Of a stretch of DNA of 64,000 nucleotides, positions 40,370 to 50,771 are shown piece by piece. The DNA is from Terrimicrobiaceae bacterium (lineage in GTDB: Bacteria; Verrucomicrobiota; Verrucomicrobiia; Chthoniobacterales; JAATET01): the NCBI GenBank assembly GCA_028713285.1, contig JAQTOP010000003.1, positions 1 to 64,000 on the forward strand, read 5' to 3'. Numbering within the stretch: the stretch's first letter is position 1; every line of letters begins with the position of its first letter. The notes under the pieces were generated by a model. That model had not been told where the DNA came from. It worked only from the letters and a program-made list of their open reading frames with translations, and did not search any database. A program made the position numbers and the translations under genes.

Positions 40370-43300
40370 TTACTGCGACAATGTTCCAGCTAATGAATCA
40401 GAAAAGCCTCCTGCTAGACCGCCCACGAACCCAGTTCCAGCAGCGCCAAATAGATTCACGGCGTTTTCAATTTCAGTACTAATACCAGAATGGCTAGCGA
40501 AAGCTCCCAACCCCCACGCACCCGCCCCTGCCGCAGCACCTATTGCTCCAGATGCAAGCGCCGCACCTACCGTTCCAGAGGGATTGCAAAATGCCGTTCC
40601 ATTAAGAAGGTTTCCTATTAAACTACTAAGAGCCCCTGAAACAAACCCTCCTGCTACCGGATTATCCAGTGATCCCCCTACAAGGCCGCCAATCCCTCCG
40701 GCAATGGCACCTGTTAACGCTCCCCACCCTCCTCCAGAAGCTTGACCTGCGAATCCACCAGAGATGGCTCCGACCACACCACCAACCACTGCCAATACAG
40801 GGTCACGCCCGTCTCGGTCAATTGTCGTAATAGGGCTATTATAGCAATAGCAATAAAGATTTGAGGGAGGATAATTATTCGATGGATCTCGGGATAGCCA
40901 CCTCCCGACTTCTGCGTCGAACGCACGATAGGGGGCGAGCGTCAGCTGCGCTCCTTGGTGATAAAAGTGTCCTGTATAAAGGAATGTGGCGTCCAATGTA
41001 CCGTTCAGCTTTGTGATCCGCCCATAAGGGTCATAGTCGTATTGCGCTACGATGGCCGTAGATGAGTTTGTCATCTCCCGAACACTTCCGAGGTGATCTC
41101 GAGTGTAAAAATAATTGCCAGCGCTCGATCCTCCGATCCATTGTTCCCCGAGAGGATAGAAGCGCTTCGTTACCGTCGTGCCGGTGGCATTGCGCTCCTC
41201 AACGATTCGCAGACCACTCCATATCCAAGTGCGAGTTGTGCTGCCGTTGAGCTTTTCAGACACTCGCCGGTTAAAGCCATCATACGCGAATTCATAGACG
41301 TTCGAGCCGACGGTTATTTTCGTTAGACGGTTCTCAGCATCCCATTCATAGCTCTTCGTGCCGTCTGATAGAAGGTTGCCATTGTTGTCGTAAGTATAAG
41401 TCGCGGTCGACGCTCCCGACGAGGAAACCAACCAGTGCTTAATCGGTGTCGTGTTGTGGTTTGGGCTGTAATCGGTAGCCGTTATCGAGAGGGTCATCGT
41501 CCCCGACGCGTTGATTTGCGTCGAAAAATTGTTTCCAGAATCAACCGGGACACCTGCACCCTGCACCGTAACCGTCGCTGCTTCGTTGGTATGCCCAGCC
41601 ACGAGTAGTTTGCCACCTCCAGAGCGATAGACGAGTTGATTGACAGAATTGGGGGTCCAAGTGGTCAGCGTAGAATCTCGCTGCTCGCTTGTGCGATTCC
41701 AAGCTTTGTCGTAGCCATAGGAGAAAGTCTTGTCCGTCGTGCCGGTGCTTACAACTTTACGTATGGCGGATGTCAGCTCATAAACACCATCGTAGCCATA
41801 AGTATATTGGTTCGCGGCAGAAGCTCCAAGCTGGGTTTGCATGGACTTAATCCGTCCGTCCAACGAGTAGCCCACATAATCAAACTTAGAAAGAATGCTG
41901 GATGGATTAGCGCCGTCGGACAGATTTAGGATTTGTGAAAGCCGACGATCGCCCGAATTTCCAAAGTATTGAAAGGTTGTGGATTGTCGATGCCCAGTTG
42001 TTCCATTTGGATAATCGATTTCTTTGATTCTATTCGTCGTCCCATCATAGACCGGAAATGTGAAACTTCCCAAATTTGTGTCTAACTGAGTGAGGCGACT
42101 TAGATTGTCAAAATACCACATGATCTTGTTTTCAGTGCCCGCAGATCCCACGTTGCTCGTCTTCGAGCGACCGATGGCATCGTAGGTATAAGTGATTTTG
42201 TCGGAAGTCCCACTATCCAAAGGTCCATCTTCAGTAAATAACTTCAACGCACCCAACGTTCCGACCGGCACATAGGTGTAATTCGTCGTGCCAGAGCCGT
42301 CCAACATCGAAGTGACTCGTTTGTAAACGGTGTCGTATCCCCACGATACGCCAGGTGCAGACCCTCCAGAATAGGCAACGCTCGCCAACGTATTATCGAC
42401 ATTGTAGTGATATGTCTTTGTTTGTAGGTTTCCATTTACAAGAGTTGAAAGCCGCCCGCTCAGAGATTCGTAAGTGGACGTTTCCGATTTGGTATCCGCA
42501 TAAATCTTTTTGACCACACGGCCATCAATATCCCTATTCCACTGCGTCGTGTGACCGTTGCCATCGATCATGGAATCAAGGCTGCCGCACTTGCACCATT
42601 TATACTGATTGGTATGGTTAAGGGCGTCGATTTGAGCGACCATCCGGCGAAGGGCGTTATAGCGATAAATCGTCGCGGTTCCCGAGCGATCACGATAAGT
42701 GCCGAGATCAAGTTTATCGTAGGTAAAGTTTTCCGATGAGGTATCGGGATATTGAATCTTGGTCGGGCGGTCGATGTTGTCGTAAAAATATGTAAGTATG
42801 TAGTTATCGCTATTTGTCTTTGTGTAGATTCGCTGGGCGCTATCGTAGGCAAAATTCAGAGTCTCGGCAGTGTTAGGCCGAATAATCGTTTTTAACTTGC
42901 CGTAATCTGCGGCACTGGCAGTCGTTTGATAAATGAACTGCGTCGTCTCATTAAGCGCATTGAGAATCGTGAGAACGCGGCCATGACTGTCATATGTGAA
43001 GGTCGTCGGCTGGCCGGAAGCATCGATATACTTTTTGGGACAGCGTGGTGGATAGCTGGCATTTGGATAGCCTGTATCGTATTGAAACTCTGCGACGGTA
43101 TCGAAGCCGGATGCCGTCTTTTGCTTAATATATTGGACGTCAATTCCGTTGGAAAGATATAGAAAATCCGTTTCCCGCCCTTTCGGATCGGTGATTTTAG
43201 TGACATTTCCTTGAGCATTATATTCATACAGAGTCGCCTGGGTCTTGACGACCCCGGAGGCGTCCTCAACGGTTCGAGCGACGATTTTTGGCTGAGATAC

Positions 43301-45550
43301 CGGCCCAAGCCGAGGCGGATCGTATGGGTTGTCGTAATAATACCAAATGCGAGATTCCAAGGGATCTTTCTCGCTTTCTAAAATTCCGGTGATGATGGAT
43401 CCCGTGCCCCCATCCTTATGCAGCCAGTGATAAATATGCGCTTTCGTATAATCTCCAGGTGCCTCCATCCATTGCTTTTTCGTCCAATAGAAACTATCGC
43501 GATACTGCATGTAGCTGTTTACAAAGGCACCGGAGGGAATTGTATTCGGCGTCCCTGCTGCAGTCGGAACTTCGTTCGTTGGAGCGGTTGTATTGAGTGG
43601 ATTCGAATACGGATTAAATTCGACGCGCTCGATTGCTCCATAAGGGTCTTTAGCCTGGACCCACCGTAAGAGTGGTTCCGGTGAATTCACTCCGGGAATA
43701 TCGCCGAAAATGAAGCTCGTTTTTCCATACGGGGTGGTAAGAGTTGTAAGTTGACCGCTAGGATTGTATTCAAAACTCGACGTAATGAGAACAGGGTCGG
43801 TGATCGATTGTAAGCGCCTGACACCATTCACGGTTGAATATACAAACGACGCATATCGACTGAAACGATCTCTTACTTTAGTTACACGATACGGATCGCC
43901 GTCATTGTACTCAAGTTGAGTGTAATTGGACGCGGCTCCAAAAGTTACCGTTGCATCATAAACTCGGTTAATGCGAGAGGGGTAGATCGCGTCGTATTGA
44001 AACTGGAGTATACTTCCAACAGGATCAATAATCTTGGATAGAAAAATCCTTCGACTGCTTCCAGAACCTACGACCTGCGAGTAAACATAAGAAGCTCCGT
44101 TCTGTAAGGTTCGAGTATAAGTAACCGGCGAGGTTGTAAATTGGAGCGTCGCGGGACTTTGGGTATAGTCTTGGAGGTATTTTCCCGAGGAGGAATTATA
44201 AGTATAAGATTCGGCCCCACCTCCCGGAAGCTGGATTTTCAAGCTACCTGAACCAGTTGTTCCCGAGTCTTCAAGATACGATGCCCAAGAACACTCCCAC
44301 TGCGAGCTAAAATTGGTATATGTTAAGCTGGCTGGCTGATCGGCCTCAACCTGATTGTAGTTAACACGAAGAGTTACGTCGGGACCAAAAGCGGGCTTGT
44401 ATGAAACAGGGGTGTCGCCCACGGTCAGACTGGCTGTCATCGCGAAAAATTGATACTGGGCCATTGGCGATGTCGGGCAGCCTTGACACGTAACGTCGGT
44501 ATTTTTTGTGTCCGAGCCATCTTGTCCGCTGGTGTACCCCTTTCCGAAAACATGCTTAGCCTCCTCATGATCAACGGAGGTCCAGCCATCGGGAAGTTTC
44601 CCAGCAGGGATGAGGAAATAGCCTGAGGCTTCCTGATCGAGCGTAGAGGCAGTGATCCAATGCCTCGTTCCAAATGTCGGATCGACCATCAGGTAGCGAT
44701 CTTTGTTTTTTGCAACAATGGCTCCATAGTGACCGACCTTCCAGTTAACTACGGAAGGAACGATGACCGTCGCGCCCGGAGCGCGCTTGGCCATTTGGAA
44801 ATTCATCCCTAGCTTATCGGCCAAAGCCGCAACCTGCGTTAGCGAAAAGCCGGTGGTTGCAGAAGGTGTTTCCTGGGTAAAATGCGTTCCTACATCTTTG
44901 TTTTTGGAGCGTAGGATCGAAGCCAAAGCCTCCGGACCGCACCGGAACGATACTTCCGGTTTGTTATTCATCATCCACAGACCATCTCTGGCTGCATGCA
45001 AATACACATTGGCACCATCGGCAATCGACCGTCCGTTTAGCGAGCCGAGGACATTCGTTAACTCATCCTTGCGTCCGAGCCTGGACAACATCAGCGAGTA
45101 TTTTGCAATTGCAAAATCCCCGACGCGTTTCGCTTCCGGAGTCGAAAGATCATTTGTTAGCTCCCAAGCATGCTTCCACGCGGCCAAAGCCTTTGTGAAC
45201 TCGCCATCATTGTAAAAGAGTTGTCCCAGATTTAGCCAAACGGAAGCCGTCCAAGACGAATTGGGGAAATCCTCGGCAAATTTTTCCAACGCGGAGTTGT
45301 CGTCTGCGCTATCCTGAGCTTGAAATTCCCGCAATGCCTCGCCCAAGGCATTGCGCTCGGTCTGCGATTGCTTTTCTAAAACTGGAATCAAACCTTCAGG
45401 AAGTGCCGGAAAGCTTGTTAACTCCTGTAAGGACGGAGACGCGGAAACTGGAATTTCTCCACTGCCCGCATTTGAATTCTGTAGCCAAGCCGTCGAGAAG
45501 ACGACCGCAAGCCCTACTGCGAGTGTCTTTGATGATTTAATCATTATCAT
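40370..45550 (-). CDS. Rhs/YD-repeat protein with N-terminal TPR-like and C39-type peptidase domains
   Basis: C39 triad candidates: FRCGPEALASIL, WKVGHYGAIVAK, YLMVDPTFG; tens of YDxxGR-type repeats; core-end YRAFDAEVGRWLSRDPSNNYPPSNLYCYCYNSPITTIDRDGRD; Gly/Ala-rich tip. Confidence 0.88.
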   Translation of the reverse strand: MIMIKSSKTLAVGLAVVFSTAWLQNSNAGSGEIPVSASPSLQELTSFPALPEGLIPVLEKQSQTERNALGEALREFQAQDSADDNSALEKFAEDFPNSSWTASVWLNLGQLFYNDGEFTKALAAWKHAWELTNDLSTPEAKRVGDFAIAKYSLMLSRLGRKDELTNVLGSLNGRSIADGANVYLHAARDGLWMMNNKPEVSFRCGPEALASILRSKNKDVGTHFTQETPSATTGFSLTQVAALADKLGMNFQMAKRAPGATVIVPSVVNWKVGHYGAIVAKNKDRYLMVDPTFGTRHWITASTLDQEASGYFLIPAGKLPDGWTSVDHEEAKHVFGKGYTSGQDGSDTKNTDVTCQGCPTSPMAQYQFFAMTASLTVGDTPVSYKPAFGPDVTLRVNYNQVEADQPASLTYTNFSSQWECSWASYLEDSGTTGSGSLKIQLPGGGAESYTYNSSSGKYLQDYTQSPATLQFTTSPVTYTRTLQNGASYVYSQVVGSGSSRRIFLSKIIDPVGSILQFQYDAIYPSRINRVYDATVTFGAASNYTQLEYNDGDPYRVTKVRDRFSRYASFVYSTVNGVRRLQSITDPVLITSSFEYNPSGQLTTLTTPYGKTSFIFGDIPGVNSPEPLLRWVQAKDPYGAIERVEFNPYSNPLNTTAPTNEVPTAAGTPNTIPSGAFVNSYMQYRDSFYWTKKQWMEAPGDYTKAHIYHWLHKDGGTGSIITGILESEKDPLESRIWYYYDNPYDPPRLGPVSQPKIVARTVEDASGVVKTQATLYEYNAQGNVTKITDPKGRETDFLYLSNGIDVQYIKQKTASGFDTVAEFQYDTGYPNASYPPRCPKKYIDASGQPTTFTYDSHGRVLTILNALNETTQFIYQTTASAADYGKLKTIIRPNTAETLNFAYDSAQRIYTKTNSDNYILTYFYDNIDRPTKIQYPDTSSENFTYDKLDLGTYRDRSGTATIYRYNALRRMVAQIDALNHTNQYKWCKCGSLDSMIDGNGHTTQWNRDIDGRVVKKIYADTKSETSTYESLSGRLSTLVNGNLQTKTYHYNVDNTLASVAYSGGSAPGVSWGYDTVYKRVTSMLDGSGTTNYTYVPVGTLGALKLFTEDGPLDSGTSDKITYTYDAIGRSKTSNVGSAGTENKIMWYFDNLSRLTQLDTNLGSFTFPVYDGTTNRIKEIDYPNGTTGHRQSTTFQYFGNSGDRRLSQILNLSDGANPSSILSKFDYVGYSLDGRIKSMQTQLGASAANQYTYGYDGVYELTSAIRKVVSTGTTDKTFSYGYDKAWNRTSEQRDSTLTTWTPNSVNQLVYRSGGGKLLVAGHTNEAATVTVQGAGVPVDSGNNFSTQINASGTMTLSITATDYSPNHNTTPIKHWLVSSSGASTATYTYDNNGNLLSDGTKSYEWDAENRLTKITVGSNVYEFAYDGFNRRVSEKLNGSTTRTWIWSGLRIVEERNATGTTVTKRFYPLGEQWIGGSSAGNYFYTRDHLGSVREMTNSSTAIVAQYDYDPYGRITKLNGTLDATFLYTGHFYHQGAQLTLAPYRAFDAEVGRWLSRDPSNNYPPSNLYCYCYNSPITTIDRDGRDPVLAVVGGVVGAISGGFAGQASGGGWGALTGAIAGGIGGLVGGSLDNPVAGGFVSGALSSLIGNLLNGTAFCNPSGTVGAALASGAIGAAAGAGAWGLGAFASHSGISTEIENAVNLFGAAGTGFVGGLAGGFSDSLAGTLSQ

Positions 45551-48516
45551 TGCGGAATGGCCCCTACTGGTTGGTCAAGGGTAATCGTGGGAGGGGTAGT
45601 ATCGGAACTACTGCCGGAAGGCGCTACAGAGCGCGTTGGATCGAGAGGAAAGGCATCCAAAGCATCGCTGACACCGTCTCCGTCGGTATCTGTAAGATAC
45701 GGACTGGTTCCACGTGCGATTTCGGTGGCGTTAGAAATCCCGTCTCCGTCAATATCTGTATTTACCGGATCGATTCCCGAACCAACGGAAATCCCGTCCC
45801 AAACGCCATCGCCATTGGTATCCTTGATTTGCGGATTAGTGCCATAATACAATTCCCATCCATTCGAGAGTCCGTCCCCATCATCATCCGCGATCCATTC
45901 GGAAGGATAGAGGGGGTTGTGAATATCCGCCAAGGCATCGAACAAATCTCCTTTGCTATACGGATTGGTCGTGGGGTTGTTTGGATCATCTTCAAACTCG
46001 TATTCGTATTTGTTGATCAAGCGATCATTATCTGGATCACCAGTTGCGTTTTGTGCCGTCAGATTGCCAAAATACTTGATTTCCCACCAATCGGGCAGGC
46101 CATCACCGCCACCCGTGTCCTGATCTCTAAACTCATCGGCTCCAATATCTGGGGCTAGGCCTGAAGGCCTAGATTCACCCTGGAAATCAAAAGCCGCATT
46201 ATTCGACGCAGCACCGTGGTCGATAGCAAAAGATCCTTTAATAAGATACCCGCTACGAGTTAGTCGAGGATCCCAATTGGTGGCGCCGAATTGCCCACCG
46301 TAAATAATACTATTTTGAACCGTGACGTCGGGCGCGTTAAATTGAATTTCGGGTAGCGCGTTATTGACATTATCCCAAATAATGCTGTTGACGATCCGCA
46401 GCTTTCCGTAACCGGAAATACTGTTTGCATTGGTCCAGCCGGAGTTCCGCATAAAGGTGCAATTTATGAAGGAAACATTGCCGCTAATTATTTGAACTGC
46501 CGCCGCACCAGAAAACCCAGGACCGTTATTATTATCTGAAAAGATACAATTCACAAATCGCTGCTCAAAATTGATACTCCCATAAGTATTGCAATATACT
46601 GCATATCCCGTATAGGCGTAATTGTGGTGCAGCCAAAGTCCACTTACGACGCTCGCTTGGTATAAGTTTAGCATCGAGTCTCCCGACGACGACCCATTTG
46701 TTATCTCCACCGGCTTATTGCCAGCCTCGCCCAACAATAAGACGGGTTTATAAATATAGACAGCCGCCGCGTATGCAGGGCCTTGCTTAATGTCTATCAC
46801 CGCGTAATCGTCATTTGCTCCCAAGGCATTGAGCGCTCCAGAAATAGTCTTGTATTGGTGCGCAGAGGGATTGTCGACTGAGAGATTGGAATTTGCCTGC
46901 AATACGGCTGGCGGGTTGCTTACTGGATGAGTGGGATCAGAGACTCGACCGTAAGTGAATGGAGCCCAGCCGTGTTTATATTCGTATACGTTCGGCACGC
47001 CATCTCCATCGGCATCTTCCAAGCCGTCCAAAATGTCCTTGGGCCGCATACCATGAGCGACTTCATATCCGTCATCGATTCCGTCTCCGTCCGTGTCTGC
47101 ATTGTTCGGATCGGTGCGATAAAAGGCTTCCGCTTGATTGTTTAGACCGTCGCTATCTGGATCGGCAGTTGGATTCGAGACTGTGACGTTGTCGGGATTC
47201 GTAGCATTGGCGGTGACATAATCAGACGCAATCGTTGCATCTGGTATGACATTATTAAACATTTCGATTTCATCGATCACCCCTTTAAGAGGTTGGCTCT
47301 GATACCCGTCGCTGGCAAAAGTTAAACCATAGGAGCCAAATTTAGCGACATCAACATCCAAGTTCCAAACCGTAGAATCGCTTCCAACTAGCGCACCATC
47401 GATAAATAACTTTCGTTGAGTAGGAGTGTAAGTCAGCGCCAATTGGTGCCATTTATTGGGAGTCCAGTAGATGTTATTTGCCGCGGGGGTATTCCAACCG
47501 ATCCAGTGTCCGTGTCCGTCTATTTCGCCGAATGTGAGTTGCCGATAACCTGTTTGGGCGTGTAAAGCCCACCATGCGATGCTATTGTTTCCCGTCCACG
47601 CACCAAGCTCTACAAACCGACTAAAAGTTCCAGACATTGCCGACTGGGAGGGATCCCAATCGGTTTTAAACCAAAATCGGATGGTTCCTTGTTTTAGAGA
47701 AACATTCGACGAACCATCATACCGAGTTCGTGCATACCGGATTGTTTGACCGTTCGTATCAATTCGCAATCCCTTGCCGATAAACCCGTCCACCAGCTGC
47801 GCATTGACAGCCTGAGGAAGCTGCCCTTGGTCAGAAGCCCAATTTAAGCGATCAAAACTAAAAGATGAAATCTTTTGGGCTTTGAAACTAGTGTAATCAT
47901 TGGGATTAGTGTCATCCAGATATTCCTGATAGTTGCTTAGACCATCATTATCGGAGTCGACGAATGGGCTGTTTCCCACATGACCGAAGTATTGAGTTTC
48001 CCAAACGTCAGGCAGCCCGTTTTTATCAATATCAAGAGGCGTAAGATCGGGAACGATCTGAGCGATAATTTGAATAGATTCCGAATATTCTGGAGTGTTT
48101 GTTCCGGGATGTTTCCTTTCGGTTATAAAAGTAACGGTGAAAAGATATGCCGTACTGGATATAATGCCGGTGAGATCTTTCGGAACTTGAAAATTAGAAG
48201 GAGTCGTCGAATCACCAAGACTTGTAATTACAAGATTACCTAAAGAATTAGTATAGCTAAACTGATGAGCTTTCCAGCCTGGAGCTGGCTTCGCCGTGGC
48301 GTTAAAGGTATAAGAAACAGGCTCCAAATATAGATTGCGAGACGCCGAAATGCCCGGATCAGCTTGAACGACGACTTTGCAAGGATTCTTGAACTGATGG
48401 GTCGCAGTCCCGGCGGAGCCCTGTGTATATGTCGCCAACGGAACCGCCTCTGCGGGGAATGCAATAGCCAATAAAACTGCTACAAGCGAGCCAACTTGGG
48501 GCCAAGATTTTTTCAC
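45547..48516 (-). CDS. Secreted LamG / right-handed beta-helix / TSP3-like calcium-binding repeat protein
   Basis: GTG start, signal peptide; GTIRFWFKTDW...NKWHQLALTYTPTQRKLFIDGALVG (LamG); repeated DxDxDGxxD motifs; FINCTF / IVNSIIWDN beta-helix pattern. Confidence 0.8.
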   Translation of the reverse strand: MKKSWPQVGSLVAVLLAIAFPAEAVPLATYTQGSAGTATHQFKNPCKVVVQADPGISASRNLYLEPVSYTFNATAKPAPGWKAHQFSYTNSLGNLVITSLGDSTTPSNFQVPKDLTGIISSTAYLFTVTFITERKHPGTNTPEYSESIQIIAQIVPDLTPLDIDKNGLPDVWETQYFGHVGNSPFVDSDNDGLSNYQEYLDDTNPNDYTSFKAQKISSFSFDRLNWASDQGQLPQAVNAQLVDGFIGKGLRIDTNGQTIRYARTRYDGSSNVSLKQGTIRFWFKTDWDPSQSAMSGTFSRFVELGAWTGNNSIAWWALHAQTGYRQLTFGEIDGHGHWIGWNTPAANNIYWTPNKWHQLALTYTPTQRKLFIDGALVGSDSTVWNLDVDVAKFGSYGLTFASDGYQSQPLKGVIDEIEMFNNVIPDATIASDYVTANATNPDNVTVSNPTADPDSDGLNNQAEAFYRTDPNNADTDGDGIDDGYEVAHGMRPKDILDGLEDADGDGVPNVYEYKHGWAPFTYGRVSDPTHPVSNPPAVLQANSNLSVDNPSAHQYKTISGALNALGANDDYAVIDIKQGPAYAAAVYIYKPVLLLGEAGNKPVEITNGSSSGDSMLNLYQASVVSGLWLHHNYAYTGYAVYCNTYGSINFEQRFVNCIFSDNNNGPGFSGAAAVQIISGNVSFINCTFMRNSGWTNANSISGYGKLRIVNSIIWDNVNNALPEIQFNAPDVTVQNSIIYGGQFGATNWDPRLTRSGYLIKGSFAIDHGAASNNAAFDFQGESRPSGLAPDIGADEFRDQDTGGGDGLPDWWEIKYFGNLTAQNATGDPDNDRLINKYEYEFEDDPNNPTTNPYSKGDLFDALADIHNPLYPSEWIADDDGDGLSNGWELYYGTNPQIKDTNGDGVWDGISVGSGIDPVNTDIDGDGISNATEIARGTSPYLTDTDGDGVSDALDAFPLDPTRSVAPSGSSSDTTPPTITLDQPVGAIPQ

Positions 48517-50675
48517 AATTTTGCCTGGTCTTGCTGAATTTCCGAAGACTGACTCTGGAGAAAATCAATAGAATACGTGGTTTCAGCGGCAATTTGAGCT
48601 ACTGGGATACCGCTTAGAAGCCGGCATCTGACGTCCAACTCCTGCTTCCAATGCATGCCTAGAGAGCTACCCAGGGCAAGGCGCAAAGATTGAACATTGC
48701 TCTGAACCTTGGGACGGTCATTACCCTGAACCGAACGCAAGGCGAGCCAATAATAGGCATAAGCGCACGCCGAATAAGTCGGAGCCTGCCCAACAATCCA
48801 TTCAAACCATTTGAACGCATCCGCTGTCTTGTTACGTTCAATCAGTGACAGAGCCTGGGGAATTCCAATTTCTGCCACCCCATTCGGCGGTGTGGCCGAA
48901 TCATTCAAATATTGTTGAGCTAAGGAATCGGCTTGTGTAAAATTCCCAACATGGCGGTATGCATCGAAAACTAGTGACAAATACTGCCAAAAGACTCCGG
49001 CCTTAGTCCAAAGCCAGTTTCGCTGGTACGCTGTGAGCTGCTCCCATTGCTTGATAATGGATTTGTCCTTTCCAAAATCACTTTGCCGCCGTGAGAGTTT
49101 GAAAAGAATCTGAAGTGCGGCAGTCGGATTTTCCTCTGAAGCTAAAAGATTAACCGCAAGATTCTCTCCTCGTTCAAATACCTGCGGAGCAAGATCAGCA
49201 GCCTGAGATGGTGCTTGACTCATCTGCCTAGCCAAGTCTAGCAACAGTTCGTAATCTTGAATTTGATTAGCGGTCGCCAACAATTGAGGAGCTGCGGCAT
49301 CCAATGCTTCTGTGTCGTCCAATTGAATAATGCAGCGCATCCACTCAATCGTGGCCAATACTTGAAACCGAGGCGGAATATTTTTGAGCGCTGAAAGTTT
49401 TTCAAACAAGGAAGCCGCTACAGATATATTTCCTTGGCTACGCTGCAAACTGGCCAACAGCCAGAGTGATTTATTGTCGCTCAGCGTCTGAGGATCAGAC
49501 TCAATCAGATTGATCGCTAAATCAGGTCGCTTGGCTTGGACGCAAGCTCGAGCCAAGCCGTGTAGAAAGATATGTCTCCAAGATGCTCCATGACGAGAAA
49601 CCCCTTCTGCAAGTAAACTGTCTGTTTCCGGTGACCCATTTCCGACCAGCTTTTGAATAACTACTGCTTTGGCCGCTCCGAGCCATTCCATCGGGCCAAG
49701 GTTTGGAGTGTTTATTAGATCCGCAGCTGCGTTTATATCGGAAGAATTGCTAGCAAGCTTCATTTTTCCGAACTGAGCTTGCAAAATGTAGTAAGGATCT
49801 TCTCCGGCCTGAATCGTGGCAAGTTCGATCCAGCTGGAATTATTGTATGCACGTAGAGTCTGGACAATCAGTAATTTCGCGCGTCCCCGAACGGAAGGAA
49901 CTGCTTGGGAAAGTCCGTCAATAAGTGGTTTGCCGATTCCAGATCGCCCGAGTTTTTGGGCGGCCGCAATCAAGACCGGCCAAGCAGAGAGTGTCTGGGC
50001 GCTAAATTTTCCAACCGTTAGAGCGTCCAAAGCCCCGCTATAAGCAGTTTCGTAATCTTCGTTGACTAAAGCGATTCGAGCCTGTGCAATTCTTGCCGAG
50101 AAAGCTCCTTTCGGATCCAGTTTAAGTGACTCTGCATAAAAACCCGCAGCCCGATCAGTTTCTCCTTCAATCCAAAACTGCTGCCCAATCCGAAACGCAA
50201 CGGTGCTCGGTAAAATAGGAGTTGGCGCAATTTGAATACTTCCACTCTGGGCGAAAGTTTGGGAAGCGGTGCCAAGTTGCGTATTATATTGCTGGTAAGC
50301 TTGTTTCGCTTGGTTCAGCGCCCTAATTGCAGTCTTGCTTGCCCCGTCAATATCAGCATTTCGCAATTGTGCAGTGACTCGGCCAAGCGCAGCCTTGAAC
50401 CAGTTAGTGGAAGTGCCACTCCCTATCTGCCAAGCTTTTTGAAAAGTATCGGAAGCTTGGGCGAATTTTCCCTGTAGGAGAAGGGCTTGCCCCGCCAAGG
50501 AAGCGATTTGACATTTTCGATCATCCGAGAGTGCCGGTGTAGCCGACAGTTCATCGAGCATACTTAAAGCAGAATCGAATTCGCCTTTATTAAGCTGCTT
50601 TACGACCTGTCGGAGGCCAGTAGCAATGGCACCACCACCTATTTGACTGATCGGCTGTTTTTTGCGGAAGGCCAT
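48513..50675 (-). CDS. Large TPR-repeat protein
   Basis: Repeated TPR-like helices (AGQALLLQGKFAQASDTFQKAWQIG, GRVTAQLRNADIDGASKTAIRALNQ...); GTGA overlap with downstream gene. Confidence 0.7.
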   Translation of the reverse strand: MAFRKKQPISQIGGGAIATGLRQVVKQLNKGEFDSALSMLDELSATPALSDDRKCQIASLAGQALLLQGKFAQASDTFQKAWQIGSGTSTNWFKAALGRVTAQLRNADIDGASKTAIRALNQAKQAYQQYNTQLGTASQTFAQSGSIQIAPTPILPSTVAFRIGQQFWIEGETDRAAGFYAESLKLDPKGAFSARIAQARIALVNEDYETAYSGALDALTVGKFSAQTLSAWPVLIAAAQKLGRSGIGKPLIDGLSQAVPSVRGRAKLLIVQTLRAYNNSSWIELATIQAGEDPYYILQAQFGKMKLASNSSDINAAADLINTPNLGPMEWLGAAKAVVIQKLVGNGSPETDSLLAEGVSRHGASWRHIFLHGLARACVQAKRPDLAINLIESDPQTLSDNKSLWLLASLQRSQGNISVAASLFEKLSALKNIPPRFQVLATIEWMRCIIQLDDTEALDAAAPQLLATANQIQDYELLLDLARQMSQAPSQAADLAPQVFERGENLAVNLLASEENPTAALQILFKLSRRQSDFGKDKSIIKQWEQLTAYQRNWLWTKAGVFWQYLSLVFDAYRHVGNFTQADSLAQQYLNDSATPPNGVAEIGIPQALSLIERNKTADAFKWFEWIVGQAPTYSACAYAYYWLALRSVQGNDRPKVQSNVQSLRLALGSSLGMHWKQELDVRCRLLSGIPVAQIAAETTYSIDFLQSQSSEIQQDQAKL

Positions 50676-50698
50676 ATCTCCGGATTATCGAAAGTAGG

Positions 50699-50726
50699 AG
50701 CCCAAGGCGCCTAAGCGCCTTGGGCT
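50699..50726. repeat. Strong hairpin in leader of TPR gene
   Basis: AGCCCAAGGCGC-CTAA-GCGCCTTGGGCT, perfect 12-bp stem. Confidence 0.85.
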
Positions 50727-50771
50727 GAGCCATCCCATAAGCCTCTTCTGAGGTTGGGGGTAGGCAAATTG

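Noticed and set aside
40370-45550. Tandem repeats in the Rhs gene as a DNA repeat array or CRISPR
   Set aside because: Periodicity is at protein level (YD repeats) in one open frame; no identical direct repeats with spacers. No CRISPR array seen anywhere in the window
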